This document shows, one piece after another, positions 15,985 to 25,070 of a stretch of DNA of 64,000 bases. The stretch comes from Candidatus Gastranaerophilales bacterium (GTDB lineage: Bacteria; Cyanobacteriota; Vampirovibrionia; Gastranaerophilales; Gastranaerophilaceae). Position numbers and translations under genes: made by a program. The stretch covers positions 144,123-208,122 of the forward strand of contig CALVBO010000003.1 of the NCBI GenBank assembly GCA_944325835.1. The letters run 5' to 3'. Position 1 is the stretch's first letter, and every line of letters begins with the position of its first letter. A model generated the notes under the pieces. It was not told the DNA's origin, ran no database searches, and saw only the letters and a program-made list of their open reading frames with translations.

Positions 15985-18900
15985 TTGCTTATTCAGGGTA
16001 GCCTGTCGGCTAATAAAACAGATTTTTTGATTGAAAAATATGTTAAGCTGCTTAACAGCGGGGTTTCAGCATCAAAAATTCTGGTGCTCGTTCAAAATTC
16101 CACTCTGAAACAAAATTTTATTAATGCAGTGTTGGAGAGGCTGGAGATTGACAGTTTTGAAAAATTGAGGGTGCACTCATTTTTCTCGCTTGTTTACAAT
16201 TCGGTTTCTGATAACTGGGCGGTTTTAGAAAATGTAAACCCTGACAAAAACCGTTCCGTAATATTACCTAATCTGGTCGGATTAGAGGTTTCGCAATTTA
16301 TATTGAAAAATATTATTAAGGATGTTAAATTCCGCGGTTACAATTCGCGCAAATCTCTTTTGCATCAGATTTTCAGACGTTATTCCCTGATTGTGCAGAA
16401 CAATCTTTCTAAAGAGGAGGTTGAGGCGCGTGCAAAGATTTTGAAGGAGCCTTTTAAGGAGGATATTGACCTTACTTTAAAACTTTTCTTGCAAAAAACA
16501 TTAAAATTAAGAAGTTTTGATTACCTGCGCCAGTGTCTTGTATTTAATTATATATATAAGAATACGGATTATTTTAAGGAAATTGAGTATCTGCTTCTTG
16601 ATGACGGGGACGAAATCACACCTGTATGTTTTGATTTTATCGAACATCTGGCGCCGCAGCTGAAGGAGTGGTATATTTGTTATGACTTTAAAGGTTCTTC
16701 GCGGGTCGGGTATTTGAGCGCGGACAAGCCTGCGGTTTGGGAGTTTGAACGGGTATTTAAGGAAAAAACGGTCGAACTGGAGCCGCAGGGTAAAATGTGG
16801 AGTACGGCTGAGAAAATTTTTGATAACGTGCTTTATGATAAGGAAAATATTCTCACCGGTTTTTCGCTTCAATCGCCTTCAAAGCGTTCCGGCATGATAG
16901 ATATGGCGGTGAAAGAGATTAAATCGCTTCTTGATAGCGGCGTGCTTCCTTGTGAAATTTCGCTTGTTACGCCGTGCGTTGATGAGATGTTAAAGTTTAC
17001 CCTTATTGAAAAACTTGCCCGCAGAGTAAAACTTAAACCGCTCTCGGGCAGTGAGAAACTTATTCAAAACAGGCTTGTGCTTTCGGTTTTGAATATTTTG
17101 AAACTCAATACCGCTCTTGTTGCGGGACTTTCTGAATTCAATCTGCGTCCGGTTTTCAATGATTTTTTGAATATTCCGCTAAAATATTGCGGCAAGATTT
17201 TGCAGGTGTTTGAGGAGGAAAAGCGGCTGATTGATTTTGAGTTCCCAAATCCGGAACACACAGAAAAATATCGTGCGTTTTTAGAGTTCCTAAACGGACA
17301 GGATTGCAAAAAACTTTCGCAGCAGGCGTTTGAAGTTTTTGATAAATTTGCGTTTTTGTCGGCCTGCACGCGTGAAGAAATCAGCAAGTTTAACTTTTTC
17401 CTCAAGGAGTTGAAAGATTTTGAGGATGTCTTTGCGGATGAGATTGCCGGACATGAGGCGGAAATTCTGCTGCAGATTGAAAATTCAATTATTTCCGAAA
17501 ACCCGTATTCTACTTTAGAGGTAGGCGAAAATGACCTCATCCTTGCCACGCCGCAAAAGATTATTGATAATCAAATTCGTACAAAGTATCAATTCTGGCT
17601 GGATGTTTCAAGCCAGGAGTGGGTAAAATCCGACATAGGGCCGCTTTATAACGCGTGGGTTTACCAGAAGGGCTGGGAGAAGGAAACCTTTACTGTTGAG
17701 GACAATTTGCAGCTATCCAGGGACAAGACCGCACGGATTTTGCGCAAACTTACACTTCTGGCAGGCGAGCGGGTATCTGCTTATTCGAGCCTTTTTGACG
17801 GAAACGGGCTGGAGAATTTTGGCGGTATTGAGGATTATATAAAAGTTGCACATACGGAGAGTACAAAGTCCGGCGGGTTCAGGATTACCCCGCGTGAAGA
17901 TCAAAAACCGGTTCTGGATTATCGCTCCGGCAGAATGGCGATTTCTGCGGTTCCGGGGGCAGGCAAAACTACTATTTTGCTGGCGTTGATTGTTAAACTT
18001 TTAGAAGCAAAGGTTCCGGCGGAAAATATTTTTGTGATGACTTATATGGAATCTGCTGCGAGAAATTTCCGCGACAGGATAAAAAATATTTTTCCGGATT
18101 CGGCGCAGCTGCCAAATATAAGTACAATTCACGGGCTGGCTCTCAGAATATTAAAAGAAAACAACAATTTTGAACGGCTGGGGCTGTCGGGGGATTTTGA
18201 AATCTGTGATGATACGGTTCGCGGGCGTTTGATTAGACAAATCGCGGCAAAGACAGGCGTTGCGGAGGATGAACTCGCGGATTTTGACCGTGCGGTTTCG
18301 ATTTTTAAATTCTTACAGGTGGAAACCCCGCAGTCGACGGATGCAAAAATTAACAAATTCCTGAGGTTCTTTGCTGTGTATCGTCAGGCGCTTTTGAGCC
18401 GGAATTTGATTGATTATGATGACATTCTGCTCTATTCTGTACAGCTTCTTGAGCGTTTTGAAGATGTGAGGGAGTATTATCAAAATATCTGTCATTTTAT
18501 TATAGAAGATGAAGCGCAGGATTCGTCCTCCTTGCAGCAGCGGCTTATTAATCTTTTGAGTGCAAAGCACGGAAATCTTATCCGCTGCGGGGATATAAAT
18601 CAGGCGATTACAACGACTTTTTCAAATGCGGATGTCGAGGGTTTCTGGAGATTTATTGAGGAAAGCCGTAATGTTTCAATGGATTGTTCGCAGCGCTGCA
18701 CAAAAGATGTTTGGACACTTGCGAATAATTTAATCTCGTGGTCGGAGGGTAAGGAATTTTTGAAGGGTTCTTTTTATCCGATGTTTATGCGCCCTGTTGA
18801 GGGGAGAAATCCTGTTGTTAAAAATGCGGTTGAGGCTAAAGTTTTTCCGGCGCCTAAGGAGGAAAAGGACTTTATTGTCAAAGAAATCAGGGATATTATC

Positions 18901-19839
18901 AAGCACGACCCGAAGGCAACTATCGGTATTCTTTTAAGGAGTAATTATCAGGTTAACCTCTGGGCGTCACACATTGAAAGCTGCGGGCTGAAAACGATTA
19001 CCCGTACGGAATGCCTTGCGCAAAAATTGATATTCCGTGTGATTTTTGCTCTGTTGAAGGTTGTACTCACTCCGTTTGACAATGAAACCTGTGCGAATGC
19101 TTACGAAATACTTTCTGAACTCGGGGCGTTTAAGCTTAAAAATACGAATTATATTCGTGAGGCAAAAATTCCGTTTGTGCAATTTAATCCGGATGAGATT
19201 ACGGATGTGGAATTTTCGCGTTTTTACTGGGAGATTTTATACTGGGTTTCGCAAACCTCACTAACGCCGGAAGAGCTTGCAATGAAAATAGGGCTTTATT
19301 ATTTCAATACGGAAATTGAAAAGTCCAATGTTTATTTAATTGCAACACTTGTTAAGCGTCTTTCTTTGAATACTCAGGGCGGCTTGAAGGGAATTGTTGC
19401 GCAGCTTGAGGAGCTGTCACGCAAAAATCGTGTGAGCGGGTTTAACTTCTTTTCGCAGGAGGATGAAAACGATAAAGGATTTTTTGAGGGTAAAATTCAG
19501 ATTATGACAATGCACAAGTCCAAGGGTGATGAGTTTGATTACGTATTTATTCCGGAACTTACCGAGCGTAATTTGACCTTTGAGGTTTCGGAGTTGAAAT
19601 TAAAACCTTCTGACATTTTTAACGAAAATCTCCGCCGGCTTTCGCCTGCATACCGGCCGAAGTCGCAAAAAGATATGATGAAACAGATTTTGACGGAAAA
19701 CCTTAAACTTTTATATGTTGCGATTACGCGTGCGAGGAAGCATTTGTATATTTCCACGTACGAAAAACAACGCCCGAACGATAAGTATACAAAAGTGAAT
19801 ATAATTTTCCGCGAGTTATTGGGGGTGCGTGAAGAATGA
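15985..19839 (+). CDS. UvrD/AddA-like helicase with N-terminal helicase-like domain
   Basis: The product has 1284 residues. It begins with TTG preceded by AAGGGAG. The first ~600 residues resemble the inactive AddB-type helicase half (KILVLVQNSTLKQNFINAVL). The active superfamily 1 helicase follows: Walker A AVPGAGKTT near residue 655, FVMTYMESAARNF, the DEAQDSS Walker B near 838, MTMHKSKGDEFDYVF, and motif VI VAITRARKHLYIS near 1243. The downstream nuclease gene overlaps by four bases. Together they look like a split AddAB/RecB-type end-processing enzyme for double-strand break repair. The nuclease domain is not fused, unlike standard AddA and AddB. Confidence 0.75.
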   Translation: MLIQGSLSANKTDFLIEKYVKLLNSGVSASKILVLVQNSTLKQNFINAVLERLEIDSFEKLRVHSFFSLVYNSVSDNWAVLENVNPDKNRSVILPNLVGLEVSQFILKNIIKDVKFRGYNSRKSLLHQIFRRYSLIVQNNLSKEEVEARAKILKEPFKEDIDLTLKLFLQKTLKLRSFDYLRQCLVFNYIYKNTDYFKEIEYLLLDDGDEITPVCFDFIEHLAPQLKEWYICYDFKGSSRVGYLSADKPAVWEFERVFKEKTVELEPQGKMWSTAEKIFDNVLYDKENILTGFSLQSPSKRSGMIDMAVKEIKSLLDSGVLPCEISLVTPCVDEMLKFTLIEKLARRVKLKPLSGSEKLIQNRLVLSVLNILKLNTALVAGLSEFNLRPVFNDFLNIPLKYCGKILQVFEEEKRLIDFEFPNPEHTEKYRAFLEFLNGQDCKKLSQQAFEVFDKFAFLSACTREEISKFNFFLKELKDFEDVFADEIAGHEAEILLQIENSIISENPYSTLEVGENDLILATPQKIIDNQIRTKYQFWLDVSSQEWVKSDIGPLYNAWVYQKGWEKETFTVEDNLQLSRDKTARILRKLTLLAGERVSAYSSLFDGNGLENFGGIEDYIKVAHTESTKSGGFRITPREDQKPVLDYRSGRMAISAVPGAGKTTILLALIVKLLEAKVPAENIFVMTYMESAARNFRDRIKNIFPDSAQLPNISTIHGLALRILKENNNFERLGLSGDFEICDDTVRGRLIRQIAAKTGVAEDELADFDRAVSIFKFLQVETPQSTDAKINKFLRFFAVYRQALLSRNLIDYDDILLYSVQLLERFEDVREYYQNICHFIIEDEAQDSSSLQQRLINLLSAKHGNLIRCGDINQAITTTFSNADVEGFWRFIEESRNVSMDCSQRCTKDVWTLANNLISWSEGKEFLKGSFYPMFMRPVEGRNPVVKNAVEAKVFPAPKEEKDFIVKEIRDIIKHDPKATIGILLRSNYQVNLWASHIESCGLKTITRTECLAQKLIFRVIFALLKVVLTPFDNETCANAYEILSELGAFKLKNTNYIREAKIPFVQFNPDEITDVEFSRFYWEILYWVSQTSLTPEELAMKIGLYYFNTEIEKSNVYLIATLVKRLSLNTQGGLKGIVAQLEELSRKNRVSGFNFFSQEDENDKGFFEGKIQIMTMHKSKGDEFDYVFIPELTERNLTFEVSELKLKPSDIFNENLRRLSPAYRPKSQKDMMKQILTENLKLLYVAITRARKHLYISTYEKQRPNDKYTKVNIIFRELLGVREE

Positions 19840-20468
19840 TTTATTCCGCAAATATGTTGAAAACTTATAAGCTTTGTCCGCTTAAATACAAATTAAAATA
19901 TGTTGAGCATTTTTCCCTGCCGCAAAAGTTTGAGGTTTTTGAAAAGGGGAAGAAAATTCACGCTCTGGCGTATTATTATTTAAAAGGCGATGATATTTCA
20001 AAAATGGAAACCGCACTGACGCCTGATGAAAGTACCGTTTGGACACGGCTTAAAGAAAACGAAATTTTCAATATGAAAACGTACCGTGCAGAGTTTGAGC
20101 TTAATTGTAAAATCGGCGGCTATTGGGTAGGTGGCCGGCTTGATGCTGTTGTGTATGATGAGGATAATAATTATTATATATTAGATTATAAAACCGGTGC
20201 GGTTCCGAAAAATCCGCAAGAAGATTTGCAAACTTTAGTATATCTTTCGGCACTCGAGGCTCATTTGAAGGGTAATTTTAAAAGTTTAAAATTTGTCTAT
20301 ATAGATTTGAAAAATAATAAAAATCATATTATAGACAGCGAGCTTATTCATCCTGAAATTGTTGAACATATCTGCCGTCAGATTGAGTGTGGGAAATTCC
20401 CGCCATGTGAGAGTGATGATGCGTGCAGGGATTGTGAATATAAACATCATTGCGGTTTTTTAAATTAA
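19836..20468 (+). CDS. PD-(D/E)XK nuclease with Cas4/AddB-type iron-sulphur cysteines
   Basis: The product has 210 residues. Motifs are LDAVVYDEDNNYYILDYKTG (the D...DxK core near residues 105-127) and QEDLQTLVYLSAL (the QxxxY motif). The cysteines are Cys15 and a C-terminal CRDCEYKHHC, arranged as the 4Fe-4S clasp of AddB and Cas4. It begins four bases inside the helicase gene (ATGA overlap). It is probably the nuclease subunit of the helicase. No CRISPR array or other cas gene is near, so a Cas4 role is not supported. Confidence 0.8.
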   Translation: MIYSANMLKTYKLCPLKYKLKYVEHFSLPQKFEVFEKGKKIHALAYYYLKGDDISKMETALTPDESTVWTRLKENEIFNMKTYRAEFELNCKIGGYWVGGRLDAVVYDEDNNYYILDYKTGAVPKNPQEDLQTLVYLSALEAHLKGNFKSLKFVYIDLKNNKNHIIDSELIHPEIVEHICRQIECGKFPPCESDDACRDCEYKHHCGFLN

Positions 20469-20497
20469 TTGACTTATGTAAAAAAATATGCTCTAAT
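20469..20497 (+). promoter_or_regulatory. sigma70-type promoter for the secreted-protein / alr unit
   Basis: TTGACT and TCTAAT are separated by 17 bp. They start right after the nuclease stop and lie 36 bases before the ATG at 20533, which has a strong GGAGGG site. Confidence 0.5.
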
Positions 20498-20532
20498 AAA
20501 TTTGCGCATTTTGGCGCTGAGTAGGAGGGTTT

Positions 20533-21201
20533 ATGAGAAGATTTTGGAAAAAATGTGTACTTTCTGTATTTCTTATTTCTTTTTTCGCACTTGGTGCTTA
20601 TGCGCAGAAAAATTTTGATGCGGATTATCCCACAGATACCATTTATGAAAACAATCAGGTGGTTTATACTCCGAGTACGGAATTGTGGTCTTTTAGCAGT
20701 GTAGCAGAGGATAAAATTACTCTTACGAAAAAGATTTCGGCAGGCTCCGGAAGCTATTCGGAATTTGTTTATAGCAATAACAATGCTCCTGCATTCTCTT
20801 TCGGAACAGGTTTTGAATTCCTGTACCACGATAAACTTATTGCACAGGACAGGTATGCTCTTAAATTCTTCTCGGTAAGTTATGACCCCGAAACAAAAAC
20901 ATTTTTTAGAAAAGATTTGTCCTCTGCAAAACTGAAAGAAATTTTCCATGACGTGAAAATTATTCAGATATCGCAGTTTAAAGATAATAAATATCATTTG
21001 AGGAAAGTTCCGTTCAGACCGGTAAAAATTCTTCTTGTAAACGATACACCGGAATATTTCTATAAATATCATTTCTACGGTGATAACTTTGAAACATATA
21101 ATCTGTTCGGCCTGTTGGAAGTCAACAAAATGGGAACAATAGAGTTTCATCATCCGGCACCGGAATATAGAAATTTGTTTATTAAAGTAAGTCCGTTCTA
21201 A
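20533..21201 (+). CDS. secreted protein of unknown function
   Basis: The product has 222 residues with a clear signal peptide (basic MRRFWKKC, hydrophobic VLSVFLISFFALG, cleavage after AYA). The mature part is rich in aromatic residues and alternating strands (PAFSFGTGFEFLYH, DRYALKFFSVSYDPETKTF), which suggests a beta-rich periplasmic or surface protein. I recognise no family. The strong GTAGGAGGGT binding site suggests good expression. It lies 10 bases before alr and is likely co-transcribed. Confidence 0.55.
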   Translation: MRRFWKKCVLSVFLISFFALGAYAQKNFDADYPTDTIYENNQVVYTPSTELWSFSSVAEDKITLTKKISAGSGSYSEFVYSNNNAPAFSFGTGFEFLYHDKLIAQDRYALKFFSVSYDPETKTFFRKDLSSAKLKEIFHDVKIIQISQFKDNKYHLRKVPFRPVKILLVNDTPEYFYKYHFYGDNFETYNLFGLLEVNKMGTIEFHHPAPEYRNLFIKVSPF

Positions 21202-21211
21202 GGCATAAATC

Positions 21212-22456
21212 ATGAAAAATATCAGACAGTCAAATATAAGTATCCATAGGGATTCCTGGGTTGAAATTAACCTTGAAAATCTTGCATATAATATAAAAGA
21301 AATCAGAAAAAGTGTTCCAGAGGGCAAAAAACTTCTTGCAGTAGTAAAAGCGGACGCTTACGGACACGGGGCGGTTATGCTTGCACCGACTATTCTTGCA
21401 AGCGGCTGCGACATGCTCGGCGTTGCTTCAATTGACGAGGGCATTGACCTTAGAAACGCAAAAATCAGCTGTGAAATTCTTGTCCTCGGGGCGGTTCCGG
21501 TCTGGGCTGTAGAAAGCGCCGTAAATGCGGGAATTTCAATCGCAATTTTTTCAAAAGAACACCTTGCAGCCTGCAAACAGGCTTATGAAAGAACAGGTGT
21601 GAAACCTAAAGTCCACGTTAAAATTGATACCGGCATGAACAGAATCGGGGTTCAGCCCGCTGATGCCGTTGATTTTATCCGTGAAGTTCAGGCGGCAGAT
21701 TATTTACAAATTCAGGGGATATTTACCCACCTTTATGAGGCGGAAAGCGTTGAGGAAACGGTCAAACAGGTTAACATTTGGAACAGCATAATCTCACAAA
21801 TTGATACTACGGGTCTTTTATTGCATATTCAAAATACCGCGGGAACTCTTTGTTATGATGTTCCGACATCTAATATGCTGAGAATTGGTATAGGGCTTTA
21901 TGGACTGGCTCCTGATTATCCAACCCGAGAAAGTCTCGCAACGTTTCAATTGAGCGAGACTTTGGAGTGGCGGGGGAGACAGCGCAGCCACGGGTTGGCA
22001 AACCACGTTTGCCAAGCAGGTGGCGGAGAACTGCTTTTCACAGACAAGGATTTTAAAAAACCGGAATTGAAGCCTTTAATGTCTTTGAAAGGTAGAATTG
22101 TGCACATTCACGAAACCGGTGCACCGGCAGGCGTCAGCTATTGCCACACCTTTAAAACAGATGTTCCGGTAAAAGTTGCGACAATTCCTGTCGGCTACGC
22201 GGACGGAGTTTCAAGGCTTTTATCTAACAGGATTACGGCTGAACTCAACGGCAAAAAAATTCGTCAGATAGGCAATATCACAATGGATCAGATGATGTTT
22301 GACATAACCGGTGTGGACGCGTCTGTCGGGGATGTTGTGACACTTATCGGCGACGGTGCAATGACAATTGATGAGTGGGCAAAAATTCTCGGCACAATCA
22401 ATTATGAGCTGACATGCCGTTTGAAAGTCCGGTTGCCGCGGGTTTATACACGTTAA
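21212..22456 (+). CDS. alr: alanine racemase carrying an in-frame repeat element
   Basis: The product has 414 residues, about 40 more than usual. PLP-Lys46 is in AVVKADAYGHG, the catalytic Tyr is near 328 in IPVGYADGVSR, and the end CRLKVRLPRVY is canonical. It makes D-alanine for peptidoglycan. The extra length is residues ~238-275, encoded by repeat copy 3 (21924-22037), inserted between YGLAPDY and the strand LKPLMSLKGRIV at the barrel/C-domain junction. The frame stays open through it, so the enzyme may be active with a surface loop. AAGG precedes the start. Confidence 0.92.
   Translation: MKNIRQSNISIHRDSWVEINLENLAYNIKEIRKSVPEGKKLLAVVKADAYGHGAVMLAPTILASGCDMLGVASIDEGIDLRNAKISCEILVLGAVPVWAVESAVNAGISIAIFSKEHLAACKQAYERTGVKPKVHVKIDTGMNRIGVQPADAVDFIREVQAADYLQIQGIFTHLYEAESVEETVKQVNIWNSIISQIDTTGLLLHIQNTAGTLCYDVPTSNMLRIGIGLYGLAPDYPTRESLATFQLSETLEWRGRQRSHGLANHVCQAGGGELLFTDKDFKKPELKPLMSLKGRIVHIHETGAPAGVSYCHTFKTDVPVKVATIPVGYADGVSRLLSNRITAELNGKKIRQIGNITMDQMMFDITGVDASVGDVVTLIGDGAMTIDEWAKILGTINYELTCRLKVRLPRVYTR
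21924..22037 (+). repeat. dispersed covarying-hairpin element, copy 3, inside alr
   Basis: Hairpin 1 pairs AAAGTCTCGC (21930-21939) with GCGAGACTTT (21954-21963). The core is degraded (GGAGTGGCGGGGGAGACAGCG type). Hairpin 2 pairs TTGGCAAAC with GTTTGCCAA inside GCCAC/GTGGC. It ends GGAGAACTGCTTTT; the final T instead of A, and the lack of stops in the alr frame, fit adaptation to a coding position. Confidence 0.88.
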
Positions 22457-22509
22457 ATACCGGTCAGGGCGGTTTCTTACTTGAATTTGCATAATAGGTA
22501 GAGGTGTTA

Positions 22510-23739
22510 ATGAATAAAGAATATGATTTAGGGATAATCGGCGGCGGGCCGGCAGGATATACAGCTGCGCTTCATGCAAGAAAATGCGGGTTAAGTGTTG
22601 TTCTTTTTGAAAAAGATAAAATCGGCGGCGTTTGTTTAAACCGCGGCTGTATTCCGACAAAAACAATTCTACATAGCGCGGAACTTTTTTCACAAATCTC
22701 AAACGCGGCAGAACTCGGGGTTACTGTGGAAGGCGTAAAAGCGGATTTTTCTGCGATAATGGCGCATAAAGATGCCGTTGTTGAAAAACTCCGAAAAAAT
22801 TTGGAACTCTCGATTAGAAATGCAAAAATTGATGTTGTAAATTCCCTTGCTGCTATCAAAGACCGCAATCACATTGAAGCGGCCGGCGAAATCTTTGAAT
22901 GCGCAAAAATTATTGCGGCAACAGGTTCTATACCGCGTGAACTTCCAAATATAAAATTTGACCATGAATTTATTTTGAGTTCGGATGATATTCTGGCTCT
23001 GACAGAACTTCCGCAAAGTATTCTCATAATCGGCTCAGGGGCAATCGGGCTTGAATGGGCGCGGATTTTTTCTGCACTTGGAACTGAAGTTACTGTCGTT
23101 GAGGTCGCCAAAAATTTACTGCCTATTGCGGATATTGAGGTTTCAAAACGTGTTGAGAGAATTTTTAAATCTAAAAAAATAAAATTTTATACAGGAACCT
23201 CCGTTGAGAGTGTCGTAAACGGTGAAGTTAAGCTTTCAAACGGGGAGATAATTAAGCCGGAAAAAGTTTTGATGTCTGTGGGCAGGGTTCCGGCCGCATG
23301 TGAAAAAGTCGAGGGTGTTGAATATCTCGGAGATGTTTCCGGCGGAATTCAGCTTGCACACTGCGCAATTAAGCAGGCTATGCGTTCGGTAGAAGGAATT
23401 GCGTTTGATGAAACCCTGGTTCCGTCAGTGATTTACGGAACTCCTGAAATTGCCTGGGTCGGCGCGCGCGAACAGGATTTGGAAGCTGGAAGTTTTGAAA
23501 AATCAATGATTTTAATCTCGGCTCTTGGCAAATCTCACTGCGATAACTGTACTGACGGGTTTATAAAACTTTTGACGCAAAACGGTTTAATCGTCGGGGC
23601 GCATATTATTTCTAAAGAAGCGTCCTCACTGATACATCAGGTTTTAATCGCTATACAAAACAAAATTCCTGCCGAAAAACTTAAAGAAGTGTGCTTTGCG
23701 CACCCGACTTATTCGGAAGGAATTTTAGAATGTTTATAA
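22510..23739 (+). CDS. lpdA: dihydrolipoamide dehydrogenase-like flavoprotein, shortened
   Basis: The product has 409 residues from the ATG at 22510. The FAD loop GIIGGGPAGYTAALHA, redox-active GGVCLNRGCIPTK (Cys pair), NAD loop IIGSGAIGLEWARI and the interface motif FAHPTYSE are all present. The usual length is about 460. The stretch after SVGRVPA is cut down: GRVP is joined to GDVSGGIQLAH with only about 12 residues between, so part of the FAD/central domain is missing, though GDV itself is kept. It reoxidises lipoyl groups in 2-oxo-acid or glycine systems; lipA is 456 bases downstream. Confidence 0.85.
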   Translation: MNKEYDLGIIGGGPAGYTAALHARKCGLSVVLFEKDKIGGVCLNRGCIPTKTILHSAELFSQISNAAELGVTVEGVKADFSAIMAHKDAVVEKLRKNLELSIRNAKIDVVNSLAAIKDRNHIEAAGEIFECAKIIAATGSIPRELPNIKFDHEFILSSDDILALTELPQSILIIGSGAIGLEWARIFSALGTEVTVVEVAKNLLPIADIEVSKRVERIFKSKKIKFYTGTSVESVVNGEVKLSNGEIIKPEKVLMSVGRVPAACEKVEGVEYLGDVSGGIQLAHCAIKQAMRSVEGIAFDETLVPSVIYGTPEIAWVGAREQDLEAGSFEKSMILISALGKSHCDNCTDGFIKLLTQNGLIVGAHIISKEASSLIHQVLIAIQNKIPAEKLKEVCFAHPTYSEGILECL

Positions 23740-23801
23740 ACTGTTCTGCGCTTTGCGGTGAAAGCCGCCGTGCACGCATTCAGCCAAAACTCAGTCCGGC
23801 T

Positions 23802-23821
23802 CGGCAGGTTAGAATCTGCCG
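23802..23821. terminator. hairpin at the end of the small secreted gene
   Basis: CGGCAG and CTGCCG pair around an 8-base loop that contains the stop codon of the reverse gene (23809). There is no long T-run, so termination would be weak. Confidence 0.35.
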
Positions 23822-24108
23822 GTTTCGCCGTAGTTTGGCTGTCCGAAGTTCCAGTATGTGTTAATCCAGCTTGAGCCTTCGTTACCGAATCTTATTCTTT
23901 TTTTGCCTTTGACAGTTTTTTTAACAACTTTTGTTGTGGTTACGGTTTCGCCCGTAGTTGTGCCGGAGGTATTGTTTACGGCGCTTGTATCAACAGGGAT
24001 TGCTTGATATTCCGGTGTCTGTGTGTAATCAAAATAATCTCTGTCCAATGCAGCAAATGCAGTCTGGGCTACGCACAATGCACATATAATCATTAAGAAT
24101 TTTTTCAT
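23809..24108 (-). CDS. small exported protein of unknown function
   Basis: The product has 99 residues. A signal peptide (MKKFLMIICALCVAQTAFA) precedes a short acidic/aromatic region (DRDYFDYTQTPEYQ). Then comes a Thr-rich linker (NNTSGTTTGETVTTT), a basic stretch (KVVKKTVKGKKRIRFG) and a Trp/Asn/Gly-rich end (SSWINTYWNFGQPNYG). It may attach to the cell surface or nucleic acid, but nothing decisive is visible. It is divergent from lipA. Confidence 0.6.
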   Translation of the reverse strand: MKKFLMIICALCVAQTAFAALDRDYFDYTQTPEYQAIPVDTSAVNNTSGTTTGETVTTTKVVKKTVKGKKRIRFGNEGSSWINTYWNFGQPNYGETGRF

Positions 24109-24194
24109 AATTTTATCTCCTGTTATATATATTTATATTACTTTTTATTAAAAAAATCAACATTTTTCGGACATTGATATATAATTCGTAATAT

Positions 24195-25043
24195 ATGAGA
24201 GAAAGATTACCGGAATTTTTAAAACGACCGATTATTGATACGGAAACAACACGGAATGTACGCAGGGTTTTGCGCAACAACTGTTTGAACACAGTTTGCG
24301 AAAACGCACGCTGCCCTAACAAAAACGAATGTTATACAAAAAACACAGCAACTTTTCTGATTATGGGTAATGTCTGTACACGAAACTGCCGCTATTGCAA
24401 TATTTCCTGCGAGCGTCCGGAGGCGCTTGACCCTATGGAGCCGGAACACGTTGCAAAAGCTGTTGCGGATCTGGGGCTTAAATATGCGGTTATAACTTCT
24501 GTGACCCGTGACGATTTGCCTGATGGGGGGGCACAACATTTCGCACGCTGCATTGAAGAAATCAGAAAAATTTCGCCGGCCACAAAAATTGAAATTCTGA
24601 CTCCGGATTTTAAAGGTGAAAAAGAGGCGCTTGATATTATTATTAAAGCGCATCCGGACGTTTTTAACCACAATATTGAAACCGTCGAGGCCGTTTTTAA
24701 AACCGCACGCCCGCAGGGTAATTACAGAACCTCGCTTGAGGTCTTAAAATATATCAAGGAAAATTCTGACATTAAAACAAAGTCCGGTTTGATGATAGGT
24801 CTGGGCGAAACCTTTGACCAGATTGAAGCGACTTTCAACGATTTACGTGAAGTCGGGTGTGATATTTTAACTGTCGGGCAATACATTCAGCCTTCTAAAC
24901 AGCACCTTGAAGTCGCAAAATATTACTCGCTTGAAGAATATGAGGACTTGAAGGCTCTGGCGCGTAAATGCGGGTTCAAAAATTTTCAAATAGGCCCGCT
25001 TGTCAGAAGTTCATATAATGCATACGAGTGTGCAGGTATCTAA
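24195..25043 (+). CDS. lipA: lipoyl synthase
   Basis: The product has 282 residues. The auxiliary cluster cysteines are in CLNTVCENARCPNKNEC, the radical-SAM motif is CTRNCRYC, and late motifs are VTSVTRDDLPDGGA, KSGLMIGLGE and GPLVRSSYNA. It inserts two sulphurs into octanoyl groups of lipoyl domains. TATAAT (24180-24185) lies only nine bases before the ATG with no ribosome-binding site, suggesting a nearly leaderless mRNA. An lpd-like gene is nearby, which fits the pathway. Confidence 0.95.
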   Translation: MRERLPEFLKRPIIDTETTRNVRRVLRNNCLNTVCENARCPNKNECYTKNTATFLIMGNVCTRNCRYCNISCERPEALDPMEPEHVAKAVADLGLKYAVITSVTRDDLPDGGAQHFARCIEEIRKISPATKIEILTPDFKGEKEALDIIIKAHPDVFNHNIETVEAVFKTARPQGNYRTSLEVLKYIKENSDIKTKSGLMIGLGETFDQIEATFNDLREVGCDILTVGQYIQPSKQHLEVAKYYSLEEYEDLKALARKCGFKNFQIGPLVRSSYNAYECAGI

Positions 25044-25070
25044 ATTTATTTTTTATGATAAAATGAGTTT

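Noticed and set aside
19836..20468. Cas4 of a CRISPR system
   Set aside because: The nuclease has Cas4-like cysteines, but there is no repeat-spacer array or other cas gene in the window; the overlap with the helicase gene favours an AddB-type role.
20344..21327. 327-codon reverse frame over the secreted-protein gene
   Set aside because: It opposes a gene with signal peptide and strong ribosome-binding site, and its own product shows no recognisable pattern.
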